Shown here: positions 47,941-60,805 of the stretch, piece by piece | Numbering within the stretch: position 1 is the first letter of the stretch | Layout: every line of letters begins with the position of its first letter | Source: Pogonophryne albipinna | Lineage: Eukaryota; Chordata; Actinopteri; Perciformes; Artedidraconidae | Assembly: GCA_028583405.1 (NCBI GenBank) | Contig: CM053243.1 | Span: 24,330,867 to 24,394,866, forward strand | Length of the DNA: 64,000 nucleotides | Direction of reading: 5' to 3' | The notes under the pieces: generated by a model | What the model was told of the DNA's origin: nothing | Database searches by the model: none | Seen by the model: only the letters and a program-made list of their open reading frames with translations | Made by a program: the position numbers and the translations under genes

Positions 47941-50900
47941 TTATGTGAACATGATATTTAGAGGCTTTTCAAATGCTGCATCCAACATCTGCGTTGTCAG
48001 TTGATAATCCTCTGTGCAAAAATATTGATTAAACCAGCCTTTAGGATGATGGAAAAACATAGAGAAAAACACCAATGAAAAGCTACTATTCTGGTTAAAT
48101 TTCAGTACTAACCATTGCAGGCATAAGATGAGCACAGACAATATTAAAGACAAAGAAAAGAGCTGCACAATGCACAATATTTACAGCTAGAAATATGTAC
48201 ACTGAACCTGTTCTGTTAACAGATGGTCTGCATAAGGTTCTTCTTACCTAACTTCAACTGCTCGATTTCCTCAGATTCCTCCACAGCTACAGGTTTTAGC
48301 AGCAGGGCAAAAAACACAGCAATTCCTAACACCTGTAAATAAAAACAAGCCACAACAAAGCAGAATATCTTAAATATAGTCATATTAGTGTGATACGCTG
48401 GAAAAATATAGTTTCCTGTCTTTACCCACCTTGAGAGGCTGCAGTATGAAGATGCTCTGGAAGAGGGAGAGGCCCAGAGACATGACCCACTTGATGGATT
48501 TAGCTCTGCCATAATCCAAGCCGTACAATAGGGTGAAGAAAGTGGATATTCCACTGATGGACAGCAGCAGGAACCAGCCCAGGAACACACACCACCAGGG
48601 CAGCCAGCAGGTTGCCTTCTTCTTCCTCTTCTTTACGGGAGGGGGGCTGAGCCAATGAGGAACAAGGAATGAGATGAAAACACACAAGTAGCTTCGGTTA
48701 AACAAAACCAGTCATATTTCTACTTTTTGTTTAGATTTTTTGACCGGATTGCTGACCAGTAGGCCAAGTGGCTGCTGAAGACCATCTCGGCCTTGCGAAC
48801 CAGAATGTTGGTGGTGTTGAGGGTCTGCAGGTAGTCCTGTGGACTCGGGAAGTTCCTTTCATCCAGTTTCTCCAGACACATCAGCAGGTGACAGAGACCA
48901 GCCAGGAGGAACTTGCTGCAGTAAACCCAGTGAGGGTCACTCTCACTCTCCCCTTTGACAGGATTACATAAAAACCAGCGTGTGTAGTTATGCATATTTG
49001 TGAACTGTATGTCAAGAATCACGTCTGCGTTATGACTTAATGGGCTTAGGACGGAAGGCACCAGATAGGCTGAGTAAGTTGTTCAGAAAGCACTCTGTAG
49101 CTTTGGTATTTTCATGGGATATATATGGCCTTGGAGGAGTCCCATTATGCTAATCCTCAGGTTCATATTTGTGTTACATATACATATTACATGCTTTAAT
49201 GTTCAAAAAGGTATTTATTTTTCTCATACTGCCTGTGCTGCAGCATCTCTTTTCCCCCTCTGTCGGAAACCAGAGCCCAGTCTGCTCTGATTCTGTTGTG
49301 ATTGGTCAACCGCTTAGAGATGTCTTTTACTACAATGTGTTCGCAAGCTATCCAAAAGAAACAGGAATGTAATATAGTGATGTCACTATGTTACAGAAGC
49401 AAACAAAGGAGTCAAATTGAGGTGTTTCTTTGCAGATCATTTACAACCTATATAAAGACACTAGAGAAAGGGGAAACCCCCAAAAGCACAATAGGGCCTC
49501 TTTAATATGACACTGTTGTAAGTGCAGGTCTGTTAAGCTCATAGAGAAGTTTGTTAAAAAATATGTTTTCAAAAGATTAAACGCACAATGTAAATCTACA
49601 ATTACAGCCAAATACAACATTATACAGAAACAACATTTCCTAAAGCTCAAAGGGGGAAATGTATTCTTAGCGCTCCTGGATATTATGTTTCTGTATAATA
49701 TTGTATTGGGCTGTACATGTTGATTTTCTTTTTTTTTCTTTGTAAAAACATTATTTTCTTTAATGTAATCAGTCATACACGAAGTAGTCAAAGCAAAAAA
49801 TAAAAAATACCTTGCATAAGCTGGATGAAATCATGGACCATGTCCAGGGCATAGCTGAGGTCAGAGGTCGACTCCAGCCTGTGCGTCTCTGACATTTTGT
49901 TCCTCGGACTAATGCTCATCTTGGAAATCACCTCCTCTATGTCCTAGGGATATTCAAGGGATGCACAACACATAATGAATGCCACATTTTCACTGTCGGT
50001 TTCAAAGATATGGAAATTAAGACTACATACTTGGCAGTAAAAGGTCAGGGGATGAAAACATAACATAACATTTCTTAAGCAGAATAAATGAAAACTGGCC
50101 CTTGAAAGTGCACTTACAAGGTCAGTGATAAGGTGGTGCAATAACTACTCTTATAAGAAAGATCTGCTGAACACACTCACACCCAAAAATAATTTGATAA
50201 TAATTAACACACCTTCAGAATAGATGGTATGGTGACAGAGGGGGGTCTCAAGCTCTCCTCAGAGTCTCCTTTATGAGATTTTGAAATCACGCGAGGTTTG
50301 ATGCTTCGGAAGATGGTGATGATGAGGATGTTGATTGGAAACATGAGCAGACCACTCTGTACCCCCACCATTAGCTCCTGCCACGTGATTTGCATGGAAC
50401 CTGTAGAGACACAACAAAAAGGACACAGGTCAGAGTCATCAAATGGTTTAGGTTTATGTCTCTCTCCTAAGGTCTGTACACTACCTCCCCGACACCAAAC
50501 ATCACACAGACAGCTGGTGAATATTGAAAAGTCTTTTGCTCAAGGGTCTGATATTTCCTTCAGAAGTCAATGAAGAAAAAAGTAGTTAAAACTTTTTTTC
50601 TTCAAGTGACCAGAATCAAGTTAGATATTACTCTCATTATATAAAAAACCCGGTATAAAACCTTGAAAAGTTGTGGGATACGGGCAAACATTATAATTAA
50701 CTGTTTACAGTGCTTAAAGTTCAAGAGAGTTTTATGGTTTTAATTTCCGTGTCAACAGAAGCAGTTAAAATAGGCAGTGAAGGTCATTAGGAAGTTTTCT
50801 GTTTCCCTCCTACATCAGGATGGAGACGAGCGTTTCTATGCCAACCAGTGGATCCAATAAGAAAAAGAAGCAGCAACTTAACGAAAAGTTAGATCTGTAG

Positions 50901-53900
50901 ATGTAGAAGTGCCAGTGAGTGCCATTTAGACAATAAATAAAAATCTATTTCTGTGATATTGATGCTCTATTTTCTGAGGAAGTTTGTATCATACTATATC
51001 TTCTGGCCTTGTGGTTATTTATGAGTTTTTGTATGCAAAGGAAATTATATTGTGTATACTTTTTCTGATTGGGTGCTGTTTGGTTGTTTAAAACAAAGGA
51101 ATTGAGTGTCGACTTGAATGAATGAACGCTTTTATAACATCATACTTTTTCATCTTTGGGCTAGGAGCAAGGTTAGTATTCTCAACAAAAGGCTGAGAAA
51201 CAAAGGAAGTCATTGCTGTTCAATTAAAGTCAGGTTGCATATCTAGTTTTTGTCAAGTTGATTCTAAAGTCATCCAATGTGTGACTCCAGTCCACGCTAA
51301 AATAGTTAAAGTCTTAGCAATTCACCAAATTCGAAGACAACTGGTGAATCCTCTTTTATAGGAATGTTCCAGAAGGCGATGTTGATGGCCATGGTGCAGA
51401 GGAGCAGGCTCATGCAGCAGGAGACCCTCTGGGCACGAGTGAACGGACTACGTGAGGGAGGGTCCACGATGGACACCCAGATGTGTTCATCCCTGAAGCC
51501 TGTCGAGGTTCTAGTCTGGAAAATATTCCTAGAAGAGAAACACAGAAACCCATGATGACACTTCCTCAAGAGCTGAGTTGTTTTATTTTCGCTGTATAAA
51601 GTGAACTGACCTGAAGCTGGCAACCTCGTTGTTCTTTGCAGCATTGAAGGTTTTCTTGGTCATGTTGTCTCCATGGTCAACACTCAGCCAGCAGTTACAA
51701 AAGAAGTGAAACACCTGCCGTGTTTGGAGGTCTTGTACGGTCACCTTGTTTATATACCTTTTTATAAAACAACAAAGATGACAAATTTACCATATGGCTC
51801 AATTTATGTGGGAAATGCAAATGTTAGATAATAATCATTAAGATCCACTTTGCAAAATAAGAGCACCCAATGGCTGCAACAGAGATAATTTGATATCGTA
51901 TTGTGTACTTTATGTATTTTATTTTGAGATTTCCATTTACAACTTACTGTATGCAGTGTATATTTCCCAAAGCAAGTTGTGTTAACGCTATTATAATATC
52001 TACTATAAACTATTGCTCATTTTTATTCTCTACCAAAATGAGAGTGTATACATGTGAACAGTGAGCTGGGAGTGGAATTATATTTAAGCAATAGCTCACG
52101 ACAGGCCGTGGTATATGCTCATTATATCACAGCTAAGGGGCGTGGTTCGGCCCGACGCGAAGCGGAGGGTCGACAACCCCCTTAGCTGTGATATAATGAG
52201 CATATATCACGGCCTGAAGTGAGCTATTGCTTTTATAAAACGGTTACCAAGTGTGGCAATATGAAAGAAAAATACACACTCTAATTTAAATAGTTTTTAT
52301 TAGTAAATAATGATGTTCAAAATAAAATAGTCCCTCCGTTGCCTTCTGCACAAAACATAGTGCGAGGTGGTTGCTATGCAACAACACTAACAGCTAGCGA
52401 ACATATTAGACAGAGAGCGTTGATCCATTATTTGGCTATTTATTTACATTCATTTGTATGTTGCCGTTTATTGTGCAGCCACTGAAAAACTGTCCAGCAT
52501 CAGTAGCATGGCTTACGAGGTTACTTGTATAGGTTGAGGTTGTTCTAGGCTGTTGCTTGGCGTGGCGAGAATATTGCTCCACTTTCTCCGGTCCCCGAGA
52601 TTCGGCTTCCAGTAGCTCTGGAGAGAGCTTTCGCACCTGTGGCCACTAACGGTCATCATTTATCTGCTTTGTTTCAAGACCCGCATCAGAAAGCTTTTGA
52701 ATGGTGGTAATTTTCCAGTTGGTCTACCTGCTCTTCACGTAGCTCTGCATGTCGTCGTTTAGGTGCTTTTTTTTCGGGAGATAGGCACTCCTCAATCCAC
52801 TCCTCCATAGTAAGACCCCCCCAGAGGTCGAAGTTAATCTTAAATGTTTCCATTTTATGCTTTGTAAGTTTGTTTCGTAACGGAAGAAATGTAAATATAT
52901 TTATAAAACTGACAAGTCAAATCAAGCAATCTGATTGGTCGATAGTGTTTTTGCGGACCTCTTTGATTACAGATTTGAAAACATCGTTGCTTGCTTTAAA
53001 AGTAGCACAACTCATTATGTCAAACCTTGGAAAGTATCTATATACCCCTGCCCTGATGCCAAAGGAACTGCACACTGAATATGTTTTGCCGTTTGAAGTC
53101 TATGTCTGGACCGCTGCGTAAAAAGGAGGGTTTCTGCCCCGTTACTTCTCCGCTGCTTTCTTGTTCCAGTATGAAAAGCAAACTGCTTTTCAGCCCAACG
53201 ATATACTGTTTTTCTCAGACGCGGAGGGATACTGATTTGTTGTGAAAAGTAACTTACAATTCTACCCGTGGTATACGCTCAGTATATCACGGCTAAGAAC
53301 CAATCAGATTGCTTGATTTGACTTGTCCGTTTTATAAGATTAGTTATAACACGGTAGTGCTACATTATGAGACTGGCCAGACATTTTAAGGGGTCACTGT
53401 GAAAAGCCAGAAAGGTGTCCAACAGGGAGGCAATAAACACTTCCTGTACTCAGATCTTTAAAAAAGATACTGTTAACAGCTTTACAATGACCCCTATCAA
53501 TTATCTAGGTTAGAGCTGAATCGAGCATAAAAACAGCTATGTAAATATAATGACAAGGTATAACCTTAAATCGAATAGTTGGAGGTAAACATCATTTATA
53601 CTTGTTTGAGCATTGACAATAGCCATTTATTGTACCGTGCACTGATCTTAAGTAGAACTAAGTGTTTCAAAAGCTTATCTTGTACCATGATGGACGGCCC
53701 CCAGAGTTGTCGTGCTGCAGTCGGAGGTTTTGCACTTCGCCCAGAGGGAAGGGTGTGGCCAACAGGAACATATCAACAGCTCCTCTCTCAAACACAGGCT
53801 TGTCAGGGTCTGTGAGGACGTGTGTGTCACTCTCGCCGTCTGAGCCAGTCAGCTTCACTGTCACCTACAGGACAACACAACACACGCATCACATCACAGG

Positions 53901-56900
53901 TTCTCACATCAGTCATCTGAACCAATACTGTGTAAAAGACCACACCAAAGTGTTAAACACTTCACATAACTACCAACCATTTTGTAAAGCAAACCATAGA
54001 AATTGAAATGATCAGTTCATTTTTCTAGGCTTATTCATTTCAGTACCTTATAAAGACTCTAAATATGTTTCTAGAAATACATCGTGGTAAACGTATAATA
54101 ATGCAGTGGGAGTATGCATTGATTATTGAAAATGACTTTCATGAAATCGAACATGTTCATTAAATGCATTCAGATTCAGAATGCTCTGTACAGTGATGAT
54201 CGATGCATTTAGGTGTTGTGGGAAGTTCAAACATTTAAGAATTGTGAGTTGGCTAAAAGACAACATATTCAGTAGGATAGGTTCACAATTGTTCAAGTAT
54301 GTCTCAAAAGATTATATTTATATTTTATCTTGGATTGATTCACTGGCTGTCTGAAAGGTATTAAAATAAATGAATTAATCTCAAGTATACATTAATAATT
54401 GTAAGCAGATGCTGCCAAGTCAAGTCATTTGATTATTATATGTTATGTTACAGCAATATTTCAAAATGGATTAAATTCATTTTTTTCCTCAACATTCGAG
54501 ACACAATACCCCATAATGACCAAGTGGAAAAAGTTTTAAAATATTTTTTGTAAATTACTTAAAAATAAAACGTATTCACACCCTTTACTCAATACTTTGT
54601 TGAAGCACCTTTGGCAGCAATTACAGCCTCAAGTCTTGAGTATGATGATACAAGCTTGGCACACCTATCTTTGGGAAGTTCCTCCCATTCTTCTTTGCAG
54701 ATTGTCTCAAGCTCCATCGGGTTGGATGGGGAGCGTCGGTGCACAGCCATTTTCAGATCTCTCCAGAGACGTTCATTCGGGGTAAAGTCTGGGCTCTGGC
54801 TGGGCCACTCAAGGACATTCACAGACTTGTCCTGAAACCACTCCTTTGTTATCTTGGCTGTGTGCTTAGGGTCGTTGTCCTGTTGAAGGGTGAACCTTGG
54901 CCTAATCTGAGGTCCAGAGCGCTCTGGAGCAGGTTTTCATCAAGGATCTCTCTGTACATTGCTGCATTCATCTTTCCCTTGATCCTGACTAGTCTCCCAG
55001 TTCCTACCGCTGAAAAACATCCCCACAGCATGATGCTGCCACTGTAGGGATGGTGTTGGCCAGGTGATAAGCGGTGCCTAGTTTCCTCCAGACATGATGC
55101 TTGGCATTCAGGCCAAAGAGATCCATTTTGGTTTCATCAAACCAGACAATTAGGTTTCTCATGGTCTGAGAGTACTCTAGGTGTTCAATGGGGGCTTTCA
55201 TGTGCCTTTGGCTTCCTTCTGGCCAATCTACCATAAAGGCCTGATTGGTGGAGTGCTGCAGAGATGGTTGTCCTTCTGGAAGGTTCTCCCATCTCCACAG
55301 AGGAACACTGGAACTCTATCAGAGTGACCATCGGGTTCTTGGTCACCTCTCTGACTAAGGCCCTTCTCCCCCGATGCTCAGTTTGGTTTGGGCAGCAAGC
55401 TCTAGGAAGAGCCCTGGTGGTTTCAAACATCTTCCATTTGCAAATAATGGAGACTACTGTGCTCGTTGGGACCTTCTATACTGCAGACATTTTTCTGTAC
55501 CCTTCCCCAGATCTGTGCCTTGATACAATCCTGTCTCTGAGGTCTACAGTCAATTCCTTGGACCTCATGACTCAGTTTGTGCTCGGATATGCACTGTCAA
55601 CTGTGGGACCTCATATAGACAGGTGTGTTCTTTTCTAAGTCATGTCCAATCAATTTAATTTACCACAGGTGGACTCCAATCAAGTTATAGAAACATTTCA
55701 AGGATGATCAGTGGAAACGGGATGCACTTGAGCTCAATTTTCAGTGTCAAAGCAAAGGGTGTGAATACTTATGTACATGTGATATTTCATTTCAACACGT
55801 TTGCAAAAAAATATTTTAAAACGTTTTTGCTTTGTCATTATGGGGTATTGTGTGTGGGATATTGAGAACAAAAATGAATTTAATCCATTTAGAAATAAGG
55901 CTGTAACATAACAAAATGTGAAAAATGTTAAGGGGTATGAATACTTTCCGGATGCACTGTATAAACACAATTTTGTCAATCAAAAAATACTCTTACATTG
56001 GCAGTAGTCCCAGCATTCTTACGATGGCCAGTTTGGACACCGATCAGATAATTGTACTGAGCGCCGGGGTGGTTGTCTTCCAGCAGAGTCATCTTCCTCT
56101 GATGTTTCAACAGAAAACATTTTGGTGAATAAATGTGAATATGTTTGCAGGTGGAATGAATAACATTGCACTCTGGGTTGAAACCAGTGGTGGAAGTAGA
56201 ATTACTCAAGTACTGTACTTCAGTAAAACATGTATTGTACTACATTTGGATGCCAATACTTTTCACTACACTACATTTATTTTTATTTTATACTTTGTAG
56301 GGTTGAGTATTCATACTATATGTAAATCAAATAATAACGTTGTATAATAATGCAGATGGAGTATGATTTTATTGTACAAAAAGGCATGTTTATCAGGGCT
56401 GTTAATAGAGACTGACCTTAGAGCGTGCTCTGCGGTCAGAGTAGCAGGCCCACAGCAGAGTGACCAGGTAGAGACCGAAGAAGGTGCACAGCAGAGCCAG
56501 CACCACAAAGTTCTCAGACAAGGTGGAAAACAACTCTGCGGTGCGAGATATGTCCACGTAGTTTGGCATCACAAAGAAGGAGCTCCCAAAGAGAGTGAGG
56601 TGGTTACACAGACACTGTGTTCGCTCTGGAGTGCTTTTGTCCCCCACCTGAGACGAAGAGAGTACATCACTGTGCAACTACTGGTGCTATACGAGAACAT
56701 TAACATGCATAACCAAAAGCAATACAAACCAGTACATCACTCTTTATAATGGTTGAAATTTACCTGGCAGCCATACGTGCTCCATGTCTCGTTCTCTACG
56801 TCCCAGTACACACACTTGGCCGTAAAAGAGTTTATCCTTAGTGTCAGACCTGGTTCCCAGGAGGAATTCAAGAGTCCGGATTCAATATACCAGACTCCAC

Positions 56901-59900
56901 GAGTATGCTGCAACATCTCTGGGGTTATCATCCAGCGATAGCCTTCTGTTCCAAAAACCAACCAACATTACGTCATGACAAGAATCAACTGGTAGAAAAC
57001 AATGAAATATTGATACATAAAAGTGGAAGCACATGCACATCAGGCAAACAATGGTAAAAGGGAGTCTGTTGATGTTTGGTGTTGGTATTATACTCACCTG
57101 GACCAGAGTGGTGCTATTGCTACAGATCTTAAAACTTGATGTGTTAAAATGATTGAAAAACCGAGACTAGGGCATGCAGCACTGACAGTTACCTGTGAGG
57201 CTCAAGATGGTTGTGTTACTGAAGTATGTGTCGTTTGGAGGTGACCCTTCAGACAACCTAAGAACTAAGGCAACATTGGCATTGGGCTCCACAGTTAAGC
57301 AGATGGTCACATCAGGGTCTGAGACGTTGATTGTGGTAAGTGCTTTTGTGTTTTTTTCCAAAACAATTGTACTGTTCGTTGGTATTGAAGCATTTGGATA
57401 AGGTATAAAGATCTGAGGAAACCATAAAAAGCAAATTAGTTCTTAATTAGTTTTCCGATTTAGAATCAAAACAATATGTAGGACGAAAATACATTGTGAG
57501 AGCACTGTGGAAAAATGTGAGTGTCATTTTCTTCTGGACTGTATGTTATGTGAATTGGTGTTCTTAAGTCTTTGACCATGTGTGCATATTATTGTGTATT
57601 TTAAAGATGAAAACAACATTTTCTTCTTAAGAGTAGTACATTCATCACTCTTTCTCCCCATGTTCATGTGATGTACATGTCAATCTTATTTCTGCTGTAA
57701 TCAAGAATTTCACTGAGAGGCTCTGTGAAGGTATCTTAATGTTTAATTGTCTGCTTGTGATTCACAACATTGTGCAAACATGACCTTAGCTTGCAACCTA
57801 AATCCAAAAAACATTAGCACTGTGGTACAAATGACAAAACCCACTTTTCATGTTGGCTTTACCTCTACCATCTCTGACAGGTTTGACAGATGTATTTCTT
57901 TTTTATTATTACTAAGTAAAAGGCTGCAAACAGTTCCTGAGATTTGGACATCAGTTGGATGTGGATTCTTTGTGAATATAGCCATCTAACAAAGAGAAGA
58001 GCTCTGATGAAAAGGCAGTATATTACAAGGAAAATAAAGTCACACATAAAACATGATGATAACACACACAGACCTGTGATTTGATACTGTCGTATCCTCC
58101 AAGCTGACTCTTAAGCGCTGCAAATGAGGGTAGTTTGATGAACGCACCATCTTGCTCTGAACCCAACACAACATTGCCTAGATCGGCAGGTGTGTGACTA
58201 AAAGTAGGGAAATAAAATGTAGAATATGTCTTACTATATTTATTTGTTGTCCTTTTGTACTACCTCTGTAAAGCGACTTTGAGCACCTGTAAAAGCGCTT
58301 GCAAAATAAATGTATTATTATTATTTAGAATATACAGTAAATTAGTTTTTACTTGCTGCCATATTGATATAGTTGTAAATTAGTGAAAAGTTGCATATGT
58401 GTTTGTCATAATTAAGCGATACTCTGAAAGAAGAGACCTACGTGCTTTGATAGATGATGCCTGTTGGGTGCCTGATGATAAATTGCTGGGGGTATTTTGA
58501 AACCACCAGCTCTGAGATTATACGAAAGATCTCAAAGACTTGCTCAAACAAAGACTGGAGAGAAAAAATGCACTGTAAGAGACATAATAACGAAAAAATG
58601 TCCATGATTGCCTAATGCAGTACTTACAGTAGGGTTTGGGTTGGTCTTGATGTCACATTTGTTCATGGAGAGAAGGAGGATGCCGGTGCTGCATTTAATT
58701 ATTTTAGTAACAGTGTCATTGTCTGGCAAAATAGAATCATCAAGCAGCTTCACAGTGCCAAGAAACAAATACTTAATGAACTCGTCCTGTGAAAGTAAAA
58801 AAAGACAATCAATAAAGGTGCAATGATAGCATAAAACAAAAGGTGAAAATTGCCTCAATAATAATGCAATATTTTCGACAGGCTTTCCAAAGTGAAGGTG
58901 CCCACCCTGTTTTGGTTTGTGGGCTCATCTGCTGTTCTTTCCATTCGCAGTAGTTCTTCTTCTGCTGCCTGTCTCGGAAAAACAGCACTTGTGAACTTTA
59001 AGGTACAATTAAATAACAATTAGTATTCAAAGGTTTTCATGATTCAAGGGTAAAACAGACTATGTGAAATAAGGACGCATCTCTCACCAGGAGAAGGCTA
59101 TCAATATTTGCAACAGACATGTGCATGTCAGAGTAAAGAGTCCTTTTGGGTCCTAAAAAAGAGTGTTGGCGCAGTAGAGAAAAAAAGTTTTTATGACTGT
59201 TCCATACTTTCATAGTTAATTGAAATGATGAGATACATCATGTTTCAAACTTACGAGATCTGGTTGCATGACTTGACACCATTGTGTTCTGAAAAGAGAA
59301 CATGAACAAAACTCACATTTGAGAATAGAGTCTTGATTTTAATTTGGCTTCTTATTGACTGTGAACTGTTTCTCTTACCTTTGTATTTGAGGCAGACCAC
59401 TCATCTTAAAAACAAGAATGACACTTATAAAAGACAGCCTATTGCACACTATTGAGTATAAAGTGAAATAAAAAAAATAAAACTGTAATAAAACTTCACT
59501 CAGTTGATATCTAGGAAAAGAAAGGCAAGGAAAGACAAGAAAATAAAAAGGTAAGGAAGGACGGAATAAGGCTATAGGGATAAGGAGGCTGTTGTTGCAT
59601 ACTGTGTGTGCAGAGAGATCCTCGTCTCTGGTTGCAGTCGGATGTTAAGATGAGCTGAAAAGGATCCTTTATGTAGGTACAGTTTTCCTTTGAAACTTCA
59701 GCATTTTCTGTTTTGGAAAACAAATGTGGGTATATAAACACGCACAGAGAAAAACTCTTAGCAAAGCTTAATGGGACATTTCTATGAGAAACAGTTGTGT
59801 GACCTTTAACAGAGTGAAGAAAATCAGATTGGTCTGAACCTATTCACTAATCTGTAATTTATCAAAGAGTCTGTTAGATGTCAAACAAAAGTGAAATATC

Positions 59901-60805
59901 TCTTACACCCAGAGAGCAGTGTTAAGTCTTTAAATTGCTTGTCTTTTCTAAACAACAATCAAAAACACTTTTAATGAGATTCATGCCTGATAAATAACTC
60001 AACAAATGAATGTAAAATAAATGTAATTTTAATTAACTTTAAAAATGTTGGTCTGATTTTTATCCCAAGAAATATTTGTACATGATAATGAATGAGAGCT
60101 AATAAGAATGTGGGGGTTACTATTACTTGTGCAGACGGCTTTAAAGGATATGAAAAATACATAATTAAAAAAACAGCGTGCTGCCAATATCCTGAACTAT
60201 TTTGTAAAGGTTTGTGCCTTCATTTTAATATTTCAAATGAAACCGAGCCTTACATTAAGGAATCATTTATTTTGTGAATACATTTAGCTTATAGTGAGTT
60301 ACATTTTAGCCACATGGCCTCTAATAATTAATAACATGTTTAACTATCAAACACTTTGCATGTAAAGCCTGGGACAGGAGATCTCAAACATACAAGAGTC
60401 TCAAGCGAAAAACACAATTAACTATTAAAGAAAAATACACCAACAAAATAAATGCAGCGTGGGTGTACTTTACTCACTTGTGGTGGGTTCCTGGTGCTGC
60501 CCTTGGAACCCCTCCCCCAGCCACCAGGTGAAATTGCTGATGTTTCCCTCTCTGGAGTTGTTCTTCAGGAACATTTGTATCGGGCTGTTCACCACCTTTA
60601 AGAGATCCCCTCCTCGGTTTGCACAGCTGCTCCTGGCTTGGGACCAGGTTTCAGATTCCCTAACAAACTCAAAACAGACATTTCTGAATACAAATTGACA
60701 CTGCACAGAGAGGTCGTTGCCTGTAAAGGCGTCAGAGTTTTCTGGTAAAAACAAAAATCCAACTGAAAGACAAAAAAAGACAGATGTTTGCAGTAAGGTG
60801 CCCAT
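47941..60805 (-). CDS. pkd1l3: PKD1L3-like polycystin with CTLD, GPS and PLAT, lacking the channel module
   Basis: Modelled as 22 exons, 1056 residues. Exons: 60805-60478, 59707-59603, 59404-59379, 59288-59255, 59152-59088, 58968-58906, 58786-58628, 58554-58442, 58197-58074, 57412-57193, 56945-56764, 56647-56417, 56098-55997, 53864-53686, 51757-51611, 51528-51326, 50400-50213, 49943-49811, 48952-48757, 48646-48430, 48332-48248, 48011-47941 (TAA). All phases agree. Domains: signal peptide ([20 protein letters not shown]); C-type lectin-like domain about 30-150; GAIN/GPS with [16 protein letters not shown] and CLCNHLT (cleavage HL/T, about 490); TM1 about 522-545; PLAT about 565-685 ([14 protein letters not shown]); TM2 about 726-746; TM3 about 770-795; TM4-5 about 947-1020 ([20 protein letters not shown]). 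The human protein has about 1730 residues and six further TMs forming the polycystin channel; those are not found. The last exon is the least certain. The neighbours ist1 and dhodh match human PKD1L3 synteny. Confidence 0.85.
49131..49505. mobile_element. MITE in pkd1l3 intron 18
   Basis: The left end GGAGGAGTCCCATTATGCT and the right end, the inverse of TTAAAGAGGCCCTATTGTGC, are diverged inverted repeats. The right end carries TTAA. They resemble the ends of the 8176-9099 element (TTAAAGGTCACCTATTATGC), so this is probably a relative. The left TTAA has decayed to TTGG. Confidence 0.55.
50751..50855 (+). pseudogene. Decayed duplicate of dhodh exon 2 inside pkd1l3 intron 16
   Basis: GTCAACAGAAGCAGTT at 50751-50766 equals the acceptor plus start of dhodh exon 2 (62842-62857). 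The match continues, with substitutions and small gaps, through CTGTTTCCCTCCTAC and GACGAGCGTTTCTATGCCAA, which correspond to CTGTTTGCCTCCTAC and GATGAGCGTTTCTATGCCAA. An in-frame TAG appears five codons in. The splice acceptor bases are kept, so it is a DNA-level duplication rather than a processed copy. It is on the opposite strand to pkd1l3 and the same strand as dhodh, about 12 kb away. Confidence 0.85.
52086..53345. mobile_element. Foldback-type element in pkd1l3 intron 14
   Basis: The first part is a long near-perfect palindrome: arms 52086-52140 and 52177-52232 (AAGCAATAGCTCAC / GTGAGCTATTGCTT outside, CAGCTAAGGGG / CCCCCTTAGCTG inside) around a GC-rich loop of about 36 nt. A second inverted pair is 52901-52939 / 53299-53338 (GACAAGTCAAATCAAGCAAT and its inverse), and the arm motif GTATATCACGGCTAAG recurs at about 53282. 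The whole 1.26 kb is a composite foldback transposon without a coding region. Confidence 0.8.
54438..55961 (-). mobile_element. Tc1/mariner element with broken transposase
   Basis: The right end carries the fish Tc1 terminus (GTATGAATACTTTCCGGATG CACTGTA, 55935-55961) and TATGGGGTATTGTGTG-type subterminal repeats. The left end has the matching inverse (CACAATACCCCATAATGACC) but lacks the outermost bases, starting about 54438 at TGTTATGTTACAGC. The minus-strand transposase is in pieces in different frames (55430-55185, 55234-55004, 55031-54849, 54822-54589). Visible parts are [20 protein letters not shown] with the catalytic Asp, and [19 protein letters not shown]. Frameshifts and the truncated end make it inactive. 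It lies in pkd1l3 intron 13. Confidence 0.92.
56187..56365. repeat. Dispersed AGTGGTGGAAGTA repeat fragment
   Basis: CAGTGGTGGAAGTAGAATTA followed by CTCAAGTACTGTACTTCAGT. It is related to the repeats at 9907 and 34921 and is embedded in pkd1l3 intron 12. Confidence 0.65.
58262..58325 (+). repeat. LINE 3'-end fragment with (ATT)n tail
   Basis: CTCTGTAAAGCGACTTTGAG, then AAAAGCGCTTGCAAAATAAA and a TTATTATT tail, in pkd1l3 intron 8. I recognise this as the 3' end of a dispersed fish LINE; no coding portion is present. Confidence 0.65.

Noticed and set aside
48216..48247. Alternative pkd1l3 end by reading through the 48248 donor (adds [10 protein letters not shown] then a stop)
   Set aside because: The donor GTAAGA is strong and a phase-compatible exon with a good acceptor exists at 48011, so splicing is preferred. 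Intron retention cannot be excluded without transcripts.
48720..48757. Possible pkd1l3 stop codon TAG after ...NLNKK at 48720
   Set aside because: A good donor (GTCAGC) at 48756-48755 splices in phase to the next conserved exon (WWCVFLGWF), so the stop lies in the intron.
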